From Patellaria atrata CBS 101060 (lineage: Eukaryota > Ascomycota > Dothideomycetes > Patellariales > Patellariaceae), in the NCBI GenBank assembly GCA_010093705.1, contig MU006091.1, positions 124,001-188,000 on the forward strand: a stretch of DNA of 64,000 bases. Reading direction: 5' to 3'. The translations under genes were made by a program, and so were the position numbers. The notes under the pieces are model-generated. The model made no database searches, was not told the DNA's origin, and was given only the letters and a program-made list of their open reading frames with translations. This document shows positions 29,036 through 41,049 of the stretch, piece by piece (the stretch's first letter is position 1; each line of letters opens with the position of its first letter).

Positions 29036-32000
29036 TTATGGAATCCGCTCCAAATCGTCTCTAGCCCTCAAGTATTTCGTGGCTAGTTGATCACCGCCCT
29101 TCTTGCTCATCTCCATCCAGTGCTGTGCCAGACACATGGTCACTGGGTCGCTGCGAGCTGGATCCTCTTTCCTGCCCGGACGGTTGAGAAGTTCGCTCTT
29201 GAAGACATCCTTGGGTTTGGTCAACGGGAGCACAGTGCGCGGCAGGAGATCTGGATGCGTAAGATAGAGGATTGCAAGCTCGCGCTCTGCAACAGCGTCA
29301 CCCTCTTTCGCGGTTATGATGAGCATGTTTGCAGCATCTGACATTGTAAACTTTGAAAGAGGTTCTGGTAGCGTGAATTGAGTGTTACCACTGGAGGGCG
29401 TGCCTGCGCTGGCGCTTCCGTTTGCGTTCTGCTGTAGACTTGCGGAACGGATCTGCGTGTTCAATGCGACTATGTCATCAGCAATCTCGACCATAACACG
29501 GCAGACATCTTGCTTAAGACCTAGAGCAGCGAGACCAGCATCCCAGAATGCTTTGCCTCGCGCTGTTTTGTCGAGCATTTGAGCCGGGACGAAGGAAGCA
29601 ATATACTGTAAGTCCCGGAAGAGTGACTTCGGCCTAATTTCTGCATCTCGGAAAAGGCCCTGAAGGACATCGACAATCATATCGGTGCTTGGTATACCGC
29701 CTCCCGGTGATCTTGCACCTGTCCCACTGGCGCCTCGATACATAGTGGGCGAAGAGCTGCTGCAACTTTGATTTTGCTGAGCCATGCTATGCGACCGTCG
29801 TTCTTCACAATTAGCAATGGCTTGTTCAAGATTCTGAGCTTGCATTGTCGTGGCTGTCGGCTCGCGGGAGCTCAGTTCGGGTACAGAACCTAGGGTAGGT
29901 GACTGGGGAACGGTGGGAAGGATTTCTCGTCCTTTGTAGCTACGGCCGGAACGTGAACTGAGAGATGCAACGATGAGAAGCTCAAGCTCGTAGAGAGCAT
30001 GCAATTTTGAGAATGGGTTAGGATGAGTTGCAAACTTGCGGAGTAAACGTCTGAACGCAACATTGTAAGGAAATTCAAGGAGGCCTGCACGCTTCGCGAC
30101 CGAAAGACCAGAAGATCGGGCTGTAGCGTCACTGGAGGAAGTTGAGTGCTCGCCAGCTGAATGGACATCAGCAGAACCGGCATGCTGTAGTGTAGCGATA
30201 GGTGCGGCCGGTTGACCTCTCTCCCCACGTCCTAAAGTGTCAAGGGGACTGTTACGGTGTTCACCTCTTGCGGTTTTCATGCTACGCATGCTCTTCTTGC
30301 GGGCCAAAGCTCTCTTGCGGCGTCGAACCTCTTCCTCGTTTCGCTGTATGCACTCCTCGCCCAAGTCTCCAGAGAACCAAGCGTCGGTCTCACTGCCATG
30401 GCCGAAAACCATTGTGCCCAAGTCGCTGAGCAACAAACCTGTCAAAACCTGTTTGAGATCAAGGAGGAAGCGACGTTTATCATCGTTGACACTTGCCGAC
30501 TGTTTAAGTATGACAGTGCCTTTCGATGATGATGAAGTGCGAGGGCGAACGCTTGTCGCGTTCGTTGGGGATTGAGCTGCATGTGTTTGAAAGGGGGACC
30601 AGAAGGTTGTATTCGAATCAATGGTCAAGACTGGGCTTGATGCACCAAAGTAGTCTTGAGAATCCATTAAATCTAGGGGTTTGTTAGTACTCCATTTGCC
30701 GGAATCAAAGCTCTGCTGCGATTCATTACGAGCCGATATCGACCGAAGATTCCCATGGCTTGGACGCGGAGAGAAATCGAGACTTCGAGAAGCAGGTCGT
30801 TCGGGCTGAGTTTCATACTCCTCATCGCCGGCGATGCTTAAAGTACCAACACCAGTGAGGAAGAGGTCTCCCTTTTGTCTTCCGCTGTCCAAAATTTCCT
30901 TATCTCGTCGATATAATTCGCTAGACCATAGAACAGGGCCATCAAGAATTCCATCCCCGACGAGCTTGTTGACACACTTGTCTATTTCTAAGCAGAAACG
31001 ATGTATTCTCTCTTCGCCCTTGCAAAAGTTCTCAACACCATACTGTGTCAACCATCGCAGCGTCAAATCCGATTGCTCGTCAGTGAGTTTGTTAGGGCCA
31101 GCGTGGTCCGACGAAGCTGCCATGATATCAAAGACCTGGGTTTCTGTCCTGAAGAGAGAATTAGCGGCCGAGGATTTGGAAAAGGTCCTGGGCCGTTGGA
31201 GCGGAATAGGCTTGCCGTCCAATGTTTTGGTAGGTTGTCCCATGATTTTGAGAGCCATTGCAACATTCCTAGCCTCCTCATATCCAGCGGAGTTACGAAC
31301 ATCGGTGATATACCAAACTTTGTCTCTCAGATTTTTCATACCGAGCATCATTTCCTCAACAGTAGCATCGTGACGCTCCTGAGACTGCTTGAGCCACACA
31401 AACCATGCTTCAAACTCTTCGATAGCACTCGCCGATTGCCTCACCGACTCACGAGGGCCTCGGGAAAAGTAGTTTAGTAAGGAAGCATACCCATTGCGAG
31501 TTAACGATGGAGAAGAAAGACGGCGCAATTGTTGTAATGTCTTAAAATAGAGGTGTGAGTTGACGAAGTCGGATTGGGCTTGACACTGCAACATAGCAGC
31601 TTCTAACATCGTGAGCAAAACAGACGTGCCTTCCTGATTCTGGTCCTTTCCTTCGGGGTTACTATTTCTGCGTAGGTTCTGGGGAGATCGGTGCCGATGT
31701 GGACCATTTGCGCGCTGATTCGCAATCAGACTAGAGATAGCGCTTTGGGTGGTATTATAAGGATTGCGGGAGCCCATTGTGTCGATAGTTGCAATGGAAC
31801 GGGGCTTGCTAGACCCATACGCCTTCGGACCGCGGTGATGGGTTGAGGTCCTGTTGCTGAAACTCTTCGATTCGCTTTCGGGGGCAAGTTCCTTAGGAAT
31901 ATGCCACTGCTCCAATAGTTTCCCAATAGCTTCCTTGACTTGATGATAGTCGCTTTCTAATTCAAAGATGTCGCTCGGGCCTTCATCATCACTCTCGGAT

Positions 32001-34365
32001 TCCGGTGAATCGTCTTCAAAATCGTCTTCATCTGCGGTATCTTTGCGCATGCGTGTGCGTAGCTCTTTGCCATCTGAGGAAACATAGAGTACCGCCCATC
32101 TCTCGGCACATGGATGGCAAGTACCCGCAGTTGCCTCTATACCAAGGGCTCTTGTCATCTCAGAGCATGCAATTCTGAGCTGGCGACCATAGGCGTCTGT
32201 TGGGGCGACCTTGACCCGATTGTCGTCCTCACCGACTGAAGGCGGGTTGCAATCAACAACTGTACCAGAGGATTCGAGGAGAGGTTCACGAGACGTAGTG
32301 TCGCTTGTATACGACGAAACACTTATGCTGAAGATTGACCCTGCATCTCCAGGTGTTGAAGGTGTATGGAAGGGAAGAGAAATACCGGATATTGATGAAG
32401 CCGCTGAGGCTAATCCAGGGCGACGTTGGATGTCTCTATCCGTATGGCCAGATGCAGGGCGGCGTTCCGGGAAAAGAGTGTTAACCAATGTTACAATATC
32501 TGATGGACAGACGACGAGGAAAGGTTGAACTTCAATGGTTTCCCGGGGAGAAGTAATGGCTTTTGCCGGTAACAGAACAGGTTTCGTATGAGGGCGGTTG
32601 GGCTTGAAGCGGGCCAAAATACCTTCAATATGTGCACGAATTTCAGGTAGAATAGGGACAGCTTGCTTCCTAATGAAACCGTCAGATATACGACACGTGG
32701 CGCTGTACCAGGGGTGGGAAGTAATACCAATTGTAGGTCATGTCTAAGACTTGCTTCTGAGCTCTGATAGCGATCTCTTTCAGGATCTTCTGTCGAGCAT
32801 GCTCACTAATATGATAGCCAGTCATGATACCTTGGCTCTATGTCATGTTAGGTAAGTCAAAATCCGAAATGGATGGAAACAAGACTGACCTCTGGATGAA
32901 TTATAGCACTAAGTAAATATGTTGAGAAGAACCAACGAGAAACGATGAATGTCTGTGCAGCTGCACGATGCTTTTTGGAGTCCTCCAACTTCTTCAGAAT
33001 TGCATTGCCAATTTCCAGAACGCCCTCGGGGATACCACCCGCACTGGGCTCATCATCCACAACCTCGAATAGTTTCTTGACGGCCTTATCATAGAAATCA
33101 TCGGCAGCAATAGTATCCTTGGTGCTCCGGGTCTCACCTGCTGTCCGAGGTCTTCCGGTCTGCTCCTCCATCCTTTCCAATAGGAACTGCCCGTCTTGAA
33201 GGACTTGCATCAAATACAGCTCGAGGTTCGCTTTCCCAGGCCACTCACGCATGCCGGCCCAGACATCCAAGACGCTTTTGATGAACTTATCAGACCCAGA
33301 TTTGCTCTCCGTGATCAGTCTGGCGCAGGTAGTGGCCCACGCATCTGTCCGGCGAAGGTCTTCTGCGGAATCTGGTCCAGAGGAGTTTGCGAAACAAGTG
33401 TAGATGAGAGCAGAAAGAGGATCATGGCGCTGAAACGAAAGAAGACGCTCCACAGGACTAGGAAGATGCGTAGATGGAACTTTTTGAGCAGATCCGGCAG
33501 CTTTACCTCGTCCGGTGACGGCCATAACGGACTCTATGGGATCCAACGCTTGACGAAATGCGGTCAGAGAAGACAACTCTTGCTGGGAAAGGCTACAAAT
33601 GCGACTTGCAAGGAAATCTGGGTTTGTCCGAATCTCTGAAATGAAATCCAATAGCTCATTGCGGGTTTTGTGGGGTATATCATGCATGAAAGTAGAAAAT
33701 GAGTGAACTCGATCACTCTTTGTAAGCTTCGACTTGCCATATTCCAAATCAGGCTCTAGTAAAGCATACCGGCGAGTCGCATCGCAAGAATTCCGAACGT
33801 CGTGGAGAGCATTGTAAAGCGTGGCAAAAGATTTCTTATCATCTGATCTGAAATTATCGACTAGCGTTCTATGCGCCAGTTCTCCGCAGTGTAAGAGGCG
33901 TGCGGAGAGCGCACTGGAAACCAGCCATCTGTGAAGGCGTACACGAGCATGACAGCGTCGCTGCTCTTGATATTTTTGGAGACGTATGAGGTGCGCAAGT
34001 TCGGCGAGTGAAGTTGAGGTCGTGGTCACGGCTGCGGTGGGCAGAAATGTGTCGGTATACTGCGAGATGTCGTGGGGAAGGAGTCGAGGTAGGCGACCCG
34101 CCGGTGCAGAAGAAGATGAAGATATTATCGGACGTAGTGGTGGGCTCAGGTTACGTTCATTGTCGCTGCCAGTCCCGCCAGGTCGACTGCTCATCTTCGA
34201 AGGTGGTGGTGAAGGCAGATGCGACCTGGACGGACTTGGAGACCGAGGGGGTAACTCTCGTGGATTCTCATGAGATTCGGGAGGCGAAGGGGTCGGGCTT
34301 CTTGAGGAGACGTGGGTTATGGTCGGGGAGACAGCTTGGTTCGTTAGCAGGTGCCAGCTCATCAT
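29036..34365 (-). CDS. large conserved fungal protein, possible RasGAP-like region
   Basis: Three exons (34365-32890, 32837-32728, 32669-29036) joined through introns of 52 bp (GTCAGT...TAG) and 58 bp (GTATTA...CTGAC...TAG) encode 1,739 aa. The junctions restore a continuous, well-conserved-looking stretch (SAIIHPESQG, then TYNWKQAVPILPEI). The N-terminal 100 residues are Ser/Pro-rich and disordered. Residues about 110-545 are helical, and the FIVSRWFFSTYLLSAIIHPE segment recalls the FLRFxxPAxxxPE core of Ras GTPase-activating domains. The middle is Ser-rich with an acidic patch. The C-terminus has helical repeats with a Sel1/TPR flavour (AERELAILYL and AQHWMEMSKKGG). I do not recognise the family with certainty; a trafficking or signalling GAP such as the GAPVD1 group is only one possibility. 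The start could lie further 3' at an internal Met. Confidence 0.8.
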
Positions 34366-36688
34366 ACAGTCTTACGCATATTATGGGTACGAGACGATTG
34401 GTATTGGAGATAGGGTGTTAAGGAAAGGCACAAATTGGAGAAGCACGCACGAGGAGAGGAATAAGCCGGCACCGGCGACGAGGAGGAGGAGGATAAGTGG
34501 TTTCGATTCATCTCGAGATTCGCACCGGATCTCGAGACGCTGAGGGTAGGTTGTCAGATCATCGTTCAGCGCAGACACAGTGGGCTGAGCGTGTATGGTG
34601 CTCGAAACGTGGTGTTGCTGCAGCGAAGAGAATAACGGGTAACGATAAGTTATGTGTATGCGTTGGCAAAAAAAAAAGCTATGAGAGAGACGAGTAAGCT
34701 TGTCGTCTCTACCTTACTGTACCTTAAGTTAGGTATGTACTGCGGCGGCGAACTGGGAGCTTGATTGGTGGGGTGAAGGGCGAAGCCAGCGCGAAAAGGC
34801 TCGAGTCAGCGCAACACAACAGAACTGGTGGAAAAAGGTGGATGAGCAATGAAATGAAGATTGGGCGAGGTACAGTACATTCTACTGTGGCAAAGAATAC
34901 GGCCCTACGACAGGCGGAATGAGGAGAATATTCAGTCGATATCCAGCAGATGGGCATTGGCATACTGTCCTATTGTGATAGATGCTGTACGGAGGAGTAT
35001 GAACTTGGAAACGCCAACTCATCGTATGCTGACCCTTCACACTTTAGACCCAAGGAGTCCAGGACCGCGAATCTGTGCGAATCAAAAGCTCAAAAGCTCC
35101 AAGACAGCCAAGCGCAGATGCACTTCTCTTGCTGTCTCGACCTTTTTAAGCCTCTTGCAGCTTCCCAAAGTCTGAAGTCTCATCGAAGAGTCAAAGGCCA
35201 TTCGGTCTCCTTAGTCTTCAGCCTGGAGGTAATGTATGCAACTGTCTGCACTTTTCCTTGGATCGCTTGAGACTCCGTCCATCCATTCCTCAACCTCCCA
35301 TCTACTGGGAGATTTGGTACGGTAAGGCTACCTTGTTGAGGAGCTGCCCAACATGTTCGTTTCAATGAGTCTCCGCATATGGAGTACTCCTACCAACATA
35401 TTGGATACCCTTTTATATACTTTGATCCGCTCTTCGAAGCAACGCCATTTCTGGTGACGGATAGACTGACTCGATAGTTGACGAGTATTCCGTCCTGAAA
35501 AGAAGCCTGTCATTCCATGTAGACGAGCTCGATAGCTTCCACGACCGCTGTCTCCTTTTAGTTGATAACGCAAAAAGTCCCTTCATCAGTTTCCTTTTAT
35601 TGCAAGGGAATTCGCATCTCAACCGCTTCGATGTACGGTAGCATGGCGAGAACGGACGTGATGCACGTCAAGGAGGTTGATGAGTTGGCACTTTGCTGCA
35701 CGTCGGTGCATTTGCATTAGCAGCTGCGAGCACTTGCAACCCCTAAAGACATCCACTGGCTGGAAAGCTCTGAGACTGCGACAAGACCCCATAGAGAAGC
35801 AGTCCCAACCTGTGAAGAGTGAAGACGCAATCCGCCGTGTCTTTTAACTTTCAGAGAAAGAAATTAAATTATTGAACATGCATATGTGCGTGTCTGAGTC
35901 CATGTCGTCAGCACGTCAGGACTGTTAGGCTGCTGTATACCCTTCTCTTTCAAGAATAGCACCTTGAAATCTGCAACCTCCCGAACTAGCCCTCATGGTA
36001 GTATACTCTACTTCCGCACATTTCCCGGTTGTACTTCGGCCATATTACTGTCGATTGAGAAATCTCCAGTAGAGTCTCGATTTGGCTTCTGCTAGAATAT
36101 CCAATTTGGACCTGTTAGGAGAACGTCCCCGGGGGTAGACCTTCAAAGCGCTTGTCGAAGATATCTGAGATGATGACATATATCACGTATAGATATATTT
36201 AGACGGTATTCCTTACCATAACATGAACAGACACCATGTAGATCATCCGAGCCGGGAACAAATAAGAAATCAACCATCTTGATTTATGGCTCTCGATGAT
36301 ATAATTTACTCAATGCTATAGGCTCGCAGACCCTATCGATATGACACTTGAAACAGAACTTGACGGTTGGTATCCTGTACGGATATTTTGACACATGGCT
36401 TAATGAAAGAGGCGTCGCGTGCCTACGACTTTTGTAAAGTCATCCAGTCAAATCTTACCGCGAGCAGGATTCTTTTGGTTTTGGATATCATATCCCGTTG
36501 TCCTCATTAGGACGTCTTACTTCCAACGAACTCTCCGCATCGCTTTGCATCATGTCTGTACTGCACTGTAAGACTATTGAGCTCTTTGTAAGGAACCGGA
36601 TTCCATAGTAGCCAGCCTTTCTGTACTAAGCGTAAAGCGACCTAGATGTGCTTACCATGAGGGATGAAGAGACAACGACGTTTAACCT
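34366..36688. other. intergenic region upstream of the large gene
   Basis: Contains an inverted repeat with an 8-bp stem (AGAGACGA near 34687, TCGTCTCT near 34703) and nearby ACCTTA/TAAGTTAGGT words, but no supportable gene. Short frames on both strands lack family resemblance. Confidence 0.5.
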
Positions 36689-38057
36689 TCAGTTCATAGC
36701 TTCTTTGAGAAGTGGTGCTACTCGTTTTCGACTGTGCTCTGCTTTTCGTTGTCTCCATATCTTTCTGAATTCGGAACTGCTGTCCGCGTCCTGAATGGAG
36801 CCTTCCCAGGCTTCCAAGTCCAGCTCATCGCCTGATGCTTCGACGAATTTCCTTGCTTTTTCAGATGCTTCTGGAGTCAAAGCCCACAAGAGCAATTGTC
36901 TTTGAAACTTTCCCGTGTCAGATGTTGAAGTGGTCATGATAGCATACATCTGCAGACCTCTATCGCCAGCAAACTCTTTCAATCGCGGTAATAGAACATC
37001 GCTTGCAGGTTTTTCTGGATCCTCTTGACCAGCCTTCTTTACAAGGTACTCAAGATCCTTGACCACTGAGCTGATTCCCAGGTTTAGATTGCCTACTGTC
37101 CACTGCTTGTAATCCTTTCTCAATATGTCTTGCAATCGTAAACTGTCAAGATTCTTCCTTGCCTTGTTTATTTCCTTATGGAATTTTGCCCTGTCAAATG
37201 AGACTGCGTCTTGACCTGATAATAACATAATCTTGGACTCAAGATACTGAACAGCTTGTACATCATGCTCCGTAACCTTGTCCTGGGACCGCAAATTGCT
37301 TGTATCCACTAGGATACTAGCCAGTGCCAGTTTCGCGAGTTGTGCGTCCCATCTTGCGGTCACGGAGCTGTCATCGGCAATATCGTGTCCTTGGGAGTGG
37401 GCCGCACCCAAAACCTTCGATAATTGTGACAATCCATCCCAGGCTTCGCGACAATACAGAGTTATTAAACTCGTGCAACTACCACTTTTCGTGATGATAT
37501 GAGGCTCCTTTCCCTCATCATCAATGCGTATCTTCCCTTCATCATCATGATGATCAATGACCCCTCGTATGCGGTCGGAATAGATGGATCCAAGCTTGCC
37601 TTGCAGTACGTTGTGATCTACAAGTATCCACCGTGTATTTGCAGGCGGAAGTTGCAAATCAATCTTAGAGAGGTCCGGTAGATCATCAAGAGTGATTAGG
37701 TGTTGAGGTTCGAGGTTCCCGTGTGGTAGGAGAGCTAGAAACTCGGGGCGAATCTTGATGTCATCGCGAAATATGTTTGTTAGAGGAATGTAAGTCGAGC
37801 CCGAGCCCGAGCTTAGTGAGCTGTTGCCAGGCGCTGTGGAACGAATATACGCATAAAGAAGCGAAGACGTTAAGGAATCAAGATCTAAAGGCACCGTCAG
37901 CCAAATAAAACTGCTGAATGGAAAATGGGCAAAATTACTTGCCAGCGGATTCGTTGCCGATAACAATCGTGACAGGTTTTTGATGCACTATTGCATCTCG
38001 CAACAGAGCCTTAGAAGTGACTAAGAAGTTTCGAAGCGAGGTTTGTGGTAAGGACAT
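36689..38057 (-). CDS. PPX1: exopolyphosphatase (PPX1 type, DHH family)
   Basis: Releases phosphate from the ends of inorganic polyphosphate. Two exons, 38057-37943 and 37884-36689, encode 436 aa. The intron is 58 bp and starts with GC, not GT (donor GCAAGT, acceptor TAG). Only this junction gives the invariant Asp of IGNESADLDS, which matches GNESADMDS of yeast Ppx1, and the alternative GT four bases downstream runs into a stop. Metal-binding motifs are the ADLDS segment (residues 38-42), WILVDHN, the DHH signature GVIDHH (DHH at 149-151) and ILVDTSN near 230. The C-terminal DHHA2 domain follows. No presequence is evident, so cytosolic location is likely. Length matches the yeast enzyme (397 aa) plus insertions. 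Confidence 0.95.
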
Positions 38058-38675
38058 AGTATATATAGAAAGTTCAAATATCTTTGATTGCCTAGAGAGA
38101 AGGTGCTGTGATTCTGAAATAGTAATTTTTGGGGTATAGGTAATCAGTGCCCGACGTCACCACTCATCCCCACTAACAACTGAATGCCAAGATTGAACCA
38201 TTCTAATTCTTCATACAACTGAGGAATCCGATAGAACACACAATATGCGCTTAATAGAGTAGCTGGAGAATAATGCCCATGGAGAATGATTTCTAGATAT
38301 CTACTAGACCAGACCAGGTATTACGCGTCGAATTATTTGGTGGAACGTTAAGAAAATTCTCTCACAAGAGTCCAGTATCTTCCCCCTTCCCCTCAGCCAT
38401 TCCCCCCACCCACCTCACCTCTTGAACGGAGAATCTGACAGACCTCTTTACGAACAGGTCTCCGCTTCAATGAGATTTCTGGAATGATAACTAGTATGCC
38501 AGTGGTAGGGGAACATCGTTGATGTAGGAGGAGACTTGTCCGTTCTCTATGCCATCCAAGTAGAGACTGCTCTGATACAACCTGAATTCACCCCAATGAC
38601 GAATAAATGGATGCATAGAGGGTGTCGGATACAAACATTACAGTTCTTGGACGAGCAGGAGGAGAATGACTTTCC
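38058..38675. other. intergenic, PPX1 promoter region
   Basis: Upstream of exopolyphosphatase and downstream of the carboxylesterase-like gene. TATATA occurs at about 38060-38066, directly before the PPX1 start codon. Nothing else was recognised. Confidence 0.5.
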
Positions 38676-39486
38676 CTAGAGGCCTAATTCTATGCTCCCT
38701 TGCGGCACCTCTCTGATACTCCTAAGTCTTCTTGACAAGAATTGCATTATAGGTAGCATCTCATCTCTGCTTGAGGGCATGCCATCTGCATTCTTTTTCC
38801 ACTCTTTGATATCAACGAATTCGAAGGAGCTCTTCAGTCTCTCTTTTTCCGCGGGGGTTACCGCTGAATTTCTCATTCCTTTACAGATCATAACCGGGGT
38901 TTTGCATTTCGGAGTCAACGATGGGGGCGAAGTGTGTGGTAATATGCCGCCAATAGCTATAACGCCTCCAAATTCGTTCTTGCGCAGTTCAACAGCCGTA
39001 CCCAGTGCAAGTATGGCGCCCTGCCCATAGCCAAAAAGTATGATGTCGCGCAATCTATATCCGCATTTTTCCATAAGTACGTCGTGAACGAGATTCCTCG
39101 CCAGCAGTTCAGTGGACGAAATGAATCCTGTATCAACTTCCATCTCGCCTGTTGACTGATCGAAGATAAGATCGTCGCCCCAATGGAAACCCCCTAGGTC
39201 AAACGGAAGTGGTGTCGGTGCTCTTAACGATATGCAAAGTGTTTCCGGCAGATTCATTTGCCTCCCAAGTGCTGTAAAAGCGTCATTTGTATCGCCTAAG
39301 CCATGGAGGAGAACGAGAATATTAGTTGCGGGATGTGATTGTGGAGCTATTGATCACTCATTAGCTGCTGGAGCCATCAGCACATGTTGCTTGCGAGTGG
39401 ATCGCCAAAGATTCCCACATACGGGATATGATGGTTGCTTGGACTGCAGAAGGAAAATCTCTCGAAGTTGGTACCCTAGGAAGCAT
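38676..39486 (-). CDS. phospholipase/carboxylesterase-like protein, likely pseudoenzyme
   Basis: Two exons, 39486-39423 and 39346-38676, with a 76-bp intron (donor GTATGT, GCTAAT branch, acceptor TAG) give 244 aa. The fold is that of acyl-protein thioesterase/carboxylesterases: LVLLHGLGDT near residue 38, FHWGDD, then a nucleophile elbow and a C-terminal MPSSRDEMLP stretch typical of a conserved fungal subgroup. The elbow reads GYGQGA where active thioesterases have GFSQGG, so the nucleophilic Ser is replaced by Gly. The C-terminal catalytic His is also not evident. I remember similar Gly-containing elbows in other fungal members, so this may be a family trait. The first exon is supported because it restores RVPTSRDF at the start of the family. 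Confidence 0.85.
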
Positions 39487-40087
39487 TTCGTACTGAATTC
39501 GTACAGATGTATTATTACGTCTCTAAGCCCGCAGGAGCTGGAGGTGAACCGCAGATGGCTGGCAAGAAAGAAAGAGTACGTTATAATTTTAGCTTTGCTA
39601 AGCTTTGTTCTTGGAAAAGCTTAGCATTAATATCCCTGCAATACTGCTTAAGTTCAAGCATGTGTAACTTTCATCGCTATCCAGCTCAATAGACCTTCGT
39701 CGCCCTTTACCAATAACCGTACATATTTGCCATTGTTCAAAACACTAGTTTACCCTAAAAAGAATTACTCTGACCAATAATCAGAGATTGTAAACATAGT
39801 AACTTGCGTAATCGTACTGCTTCAGCTGTCTGACTCTCGCTATCCACTAAGTATGGCCATGTATGAACGACTTAGCTCGTCTAGCTACTGGTAAAGGTCT
39901 GGGAAAGCTAAGTGAGAGTTGTGATGACGAATTTATGCAGCAGTCTATGTATAGTAGATTTTTCACTTTAAAAATTGGAGCACACATACCTCTGCTTCTA
40001 CCTGTTACTTTTGTCAATCCTTAAAAAATAAGCAGTAGACATTTATCTTTCAGAGATTTGATATAATATACAATAAAGTTCATCAGC
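39487..40087. other. divergent intergenic region
   Basis: Lies between the carboxylesterase-like gene (minus) and the CipC-like gene (plus) and should hold both promoters. No TATA box stands out. Confidence 0.5.
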
Positions 40088-40603
40088 ATGGTATTTGGTT
40101 GGGGTAAGGATAGCGTCTAAACTGTCTCGTTGAGGATGTTGCCTGGACCTGTCCTGAACTGATTGCGATATAGGTGAATCAGAAAACGCATACGATAAGG
40201 TCTACAATAATGACCGACCAACCGAGGCAAGTCTTGGACATGAAGTGCTAGCTGGAGGAGCAGCTTTCGCGGGATTAAAAGTCTTTGAGGATCACCAGAG
40301 GAAGAAGAGTAAGTCTATCATACACTCCAAATGAAACGTAGCGGTGCTAAAAGTGGAACAGGCAAACCTGTCTCCCACGCGTTGGCCAAAGAGCTCCTAG
40401 CCGGTTTTGCAGCGGCCGAAGTTGACAAGCTTGTCGAAACGAAGGGTGAGGATGCCTTTGATAGAGAAAGGGCGAAGCACCAAGCGAAGAAGAGCGCCGA
40501 GCGCATGTATGATGAGCACTATATCAATGATCAAGGGGCAGATCAATATGACCCGAACCAATATGGTGCTCCCGCAAGACTGCAGCAGCGACGGTGGGAT
40601 TGA
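40088..40603 (+). CDS. CipC-like protein (DUF3759)
   Basis: Three exons (40088-40103, 40174-40308, 40362-40603) encode 130 aa. Introns are 70 and 53 bp with donors GTAAGG and GTAAGT and acceptors TAG and CAG. The product begins MVFGWGESENAYDKVYNN, contains GHEVLAGGAAFAGLKVFEDHQR and PVSHALAKELLAGFAAAEVDKL, and ends with a DQYDPNQYG-like tail, all typical of fungal CipC proteins, first described as induced by concanamycin in Aspergillus nidulans. These are small, abundant, stress- or hypha-associated proteins of unknown biochemical role, with no signal peptide. The first exon is only 16 bp and is recognisable from the conserved GWG start. The third exon could be mis-started upstream, but only the splice at 40362 keeps frame and family sequence. 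Confidence 0.88.
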
Positions 40604-41049
40604 TTGAATCTAGAGGTGTGTGTTAGAATAGTCTCATGATGAATTTTGGTTTACCTTTGGATTGTATGCATAGAGTAATCAGCATCTGGGAGCCAGATAA
40701 GCGTCGATATATACTATGTACCTTACTAAGGTATACATCACAATAGAATGACTACTATCTCCACCAGGAAAGTTAGTTTGCTTTTTTTTCTTTTTTTATG
40801 GATGGCGGGGCAACGTAAAGTGTTTCTCTCGGACGCCGTAGTTCTAGCCAAGGGTCTCCCATTCGGCTTCAACTGCTGCACTGTTACGCAATGTCAAAAT
40901 CGGTCAACACTGATCAATTGGCCTGCAAGCACCACTTTACCAACTATTGATATTTGTGCGATGACATCTGTGTCCCCAAATTATCATTCACCCTAGCCAA
41001 ACCCTGAACCGGCTTCCATGCGCGGGGTTAAGTGCGTTCACAAGTGGTC
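40604..41049. other. intergenic, SYG1 promoter region
   Basis: Contains T-rich runs near 40780-40800. A short frame here has a hydrophobic start but no family resemblance and is not called. Confidence 0.5.

Noticed and set aside
34685-34712. Hairpin AGAGACGA...TCGTCTCT taken as a terminator
   Set aside because: Fungal RNA polymerase II does not use such hairpins, and no gene ends there.
40748-40996. 82-codon frame with a hydrophobic start
   Set aside because: No Cys pattern or family resemblance, poor context, and it sits in the SYG1 promoter region.
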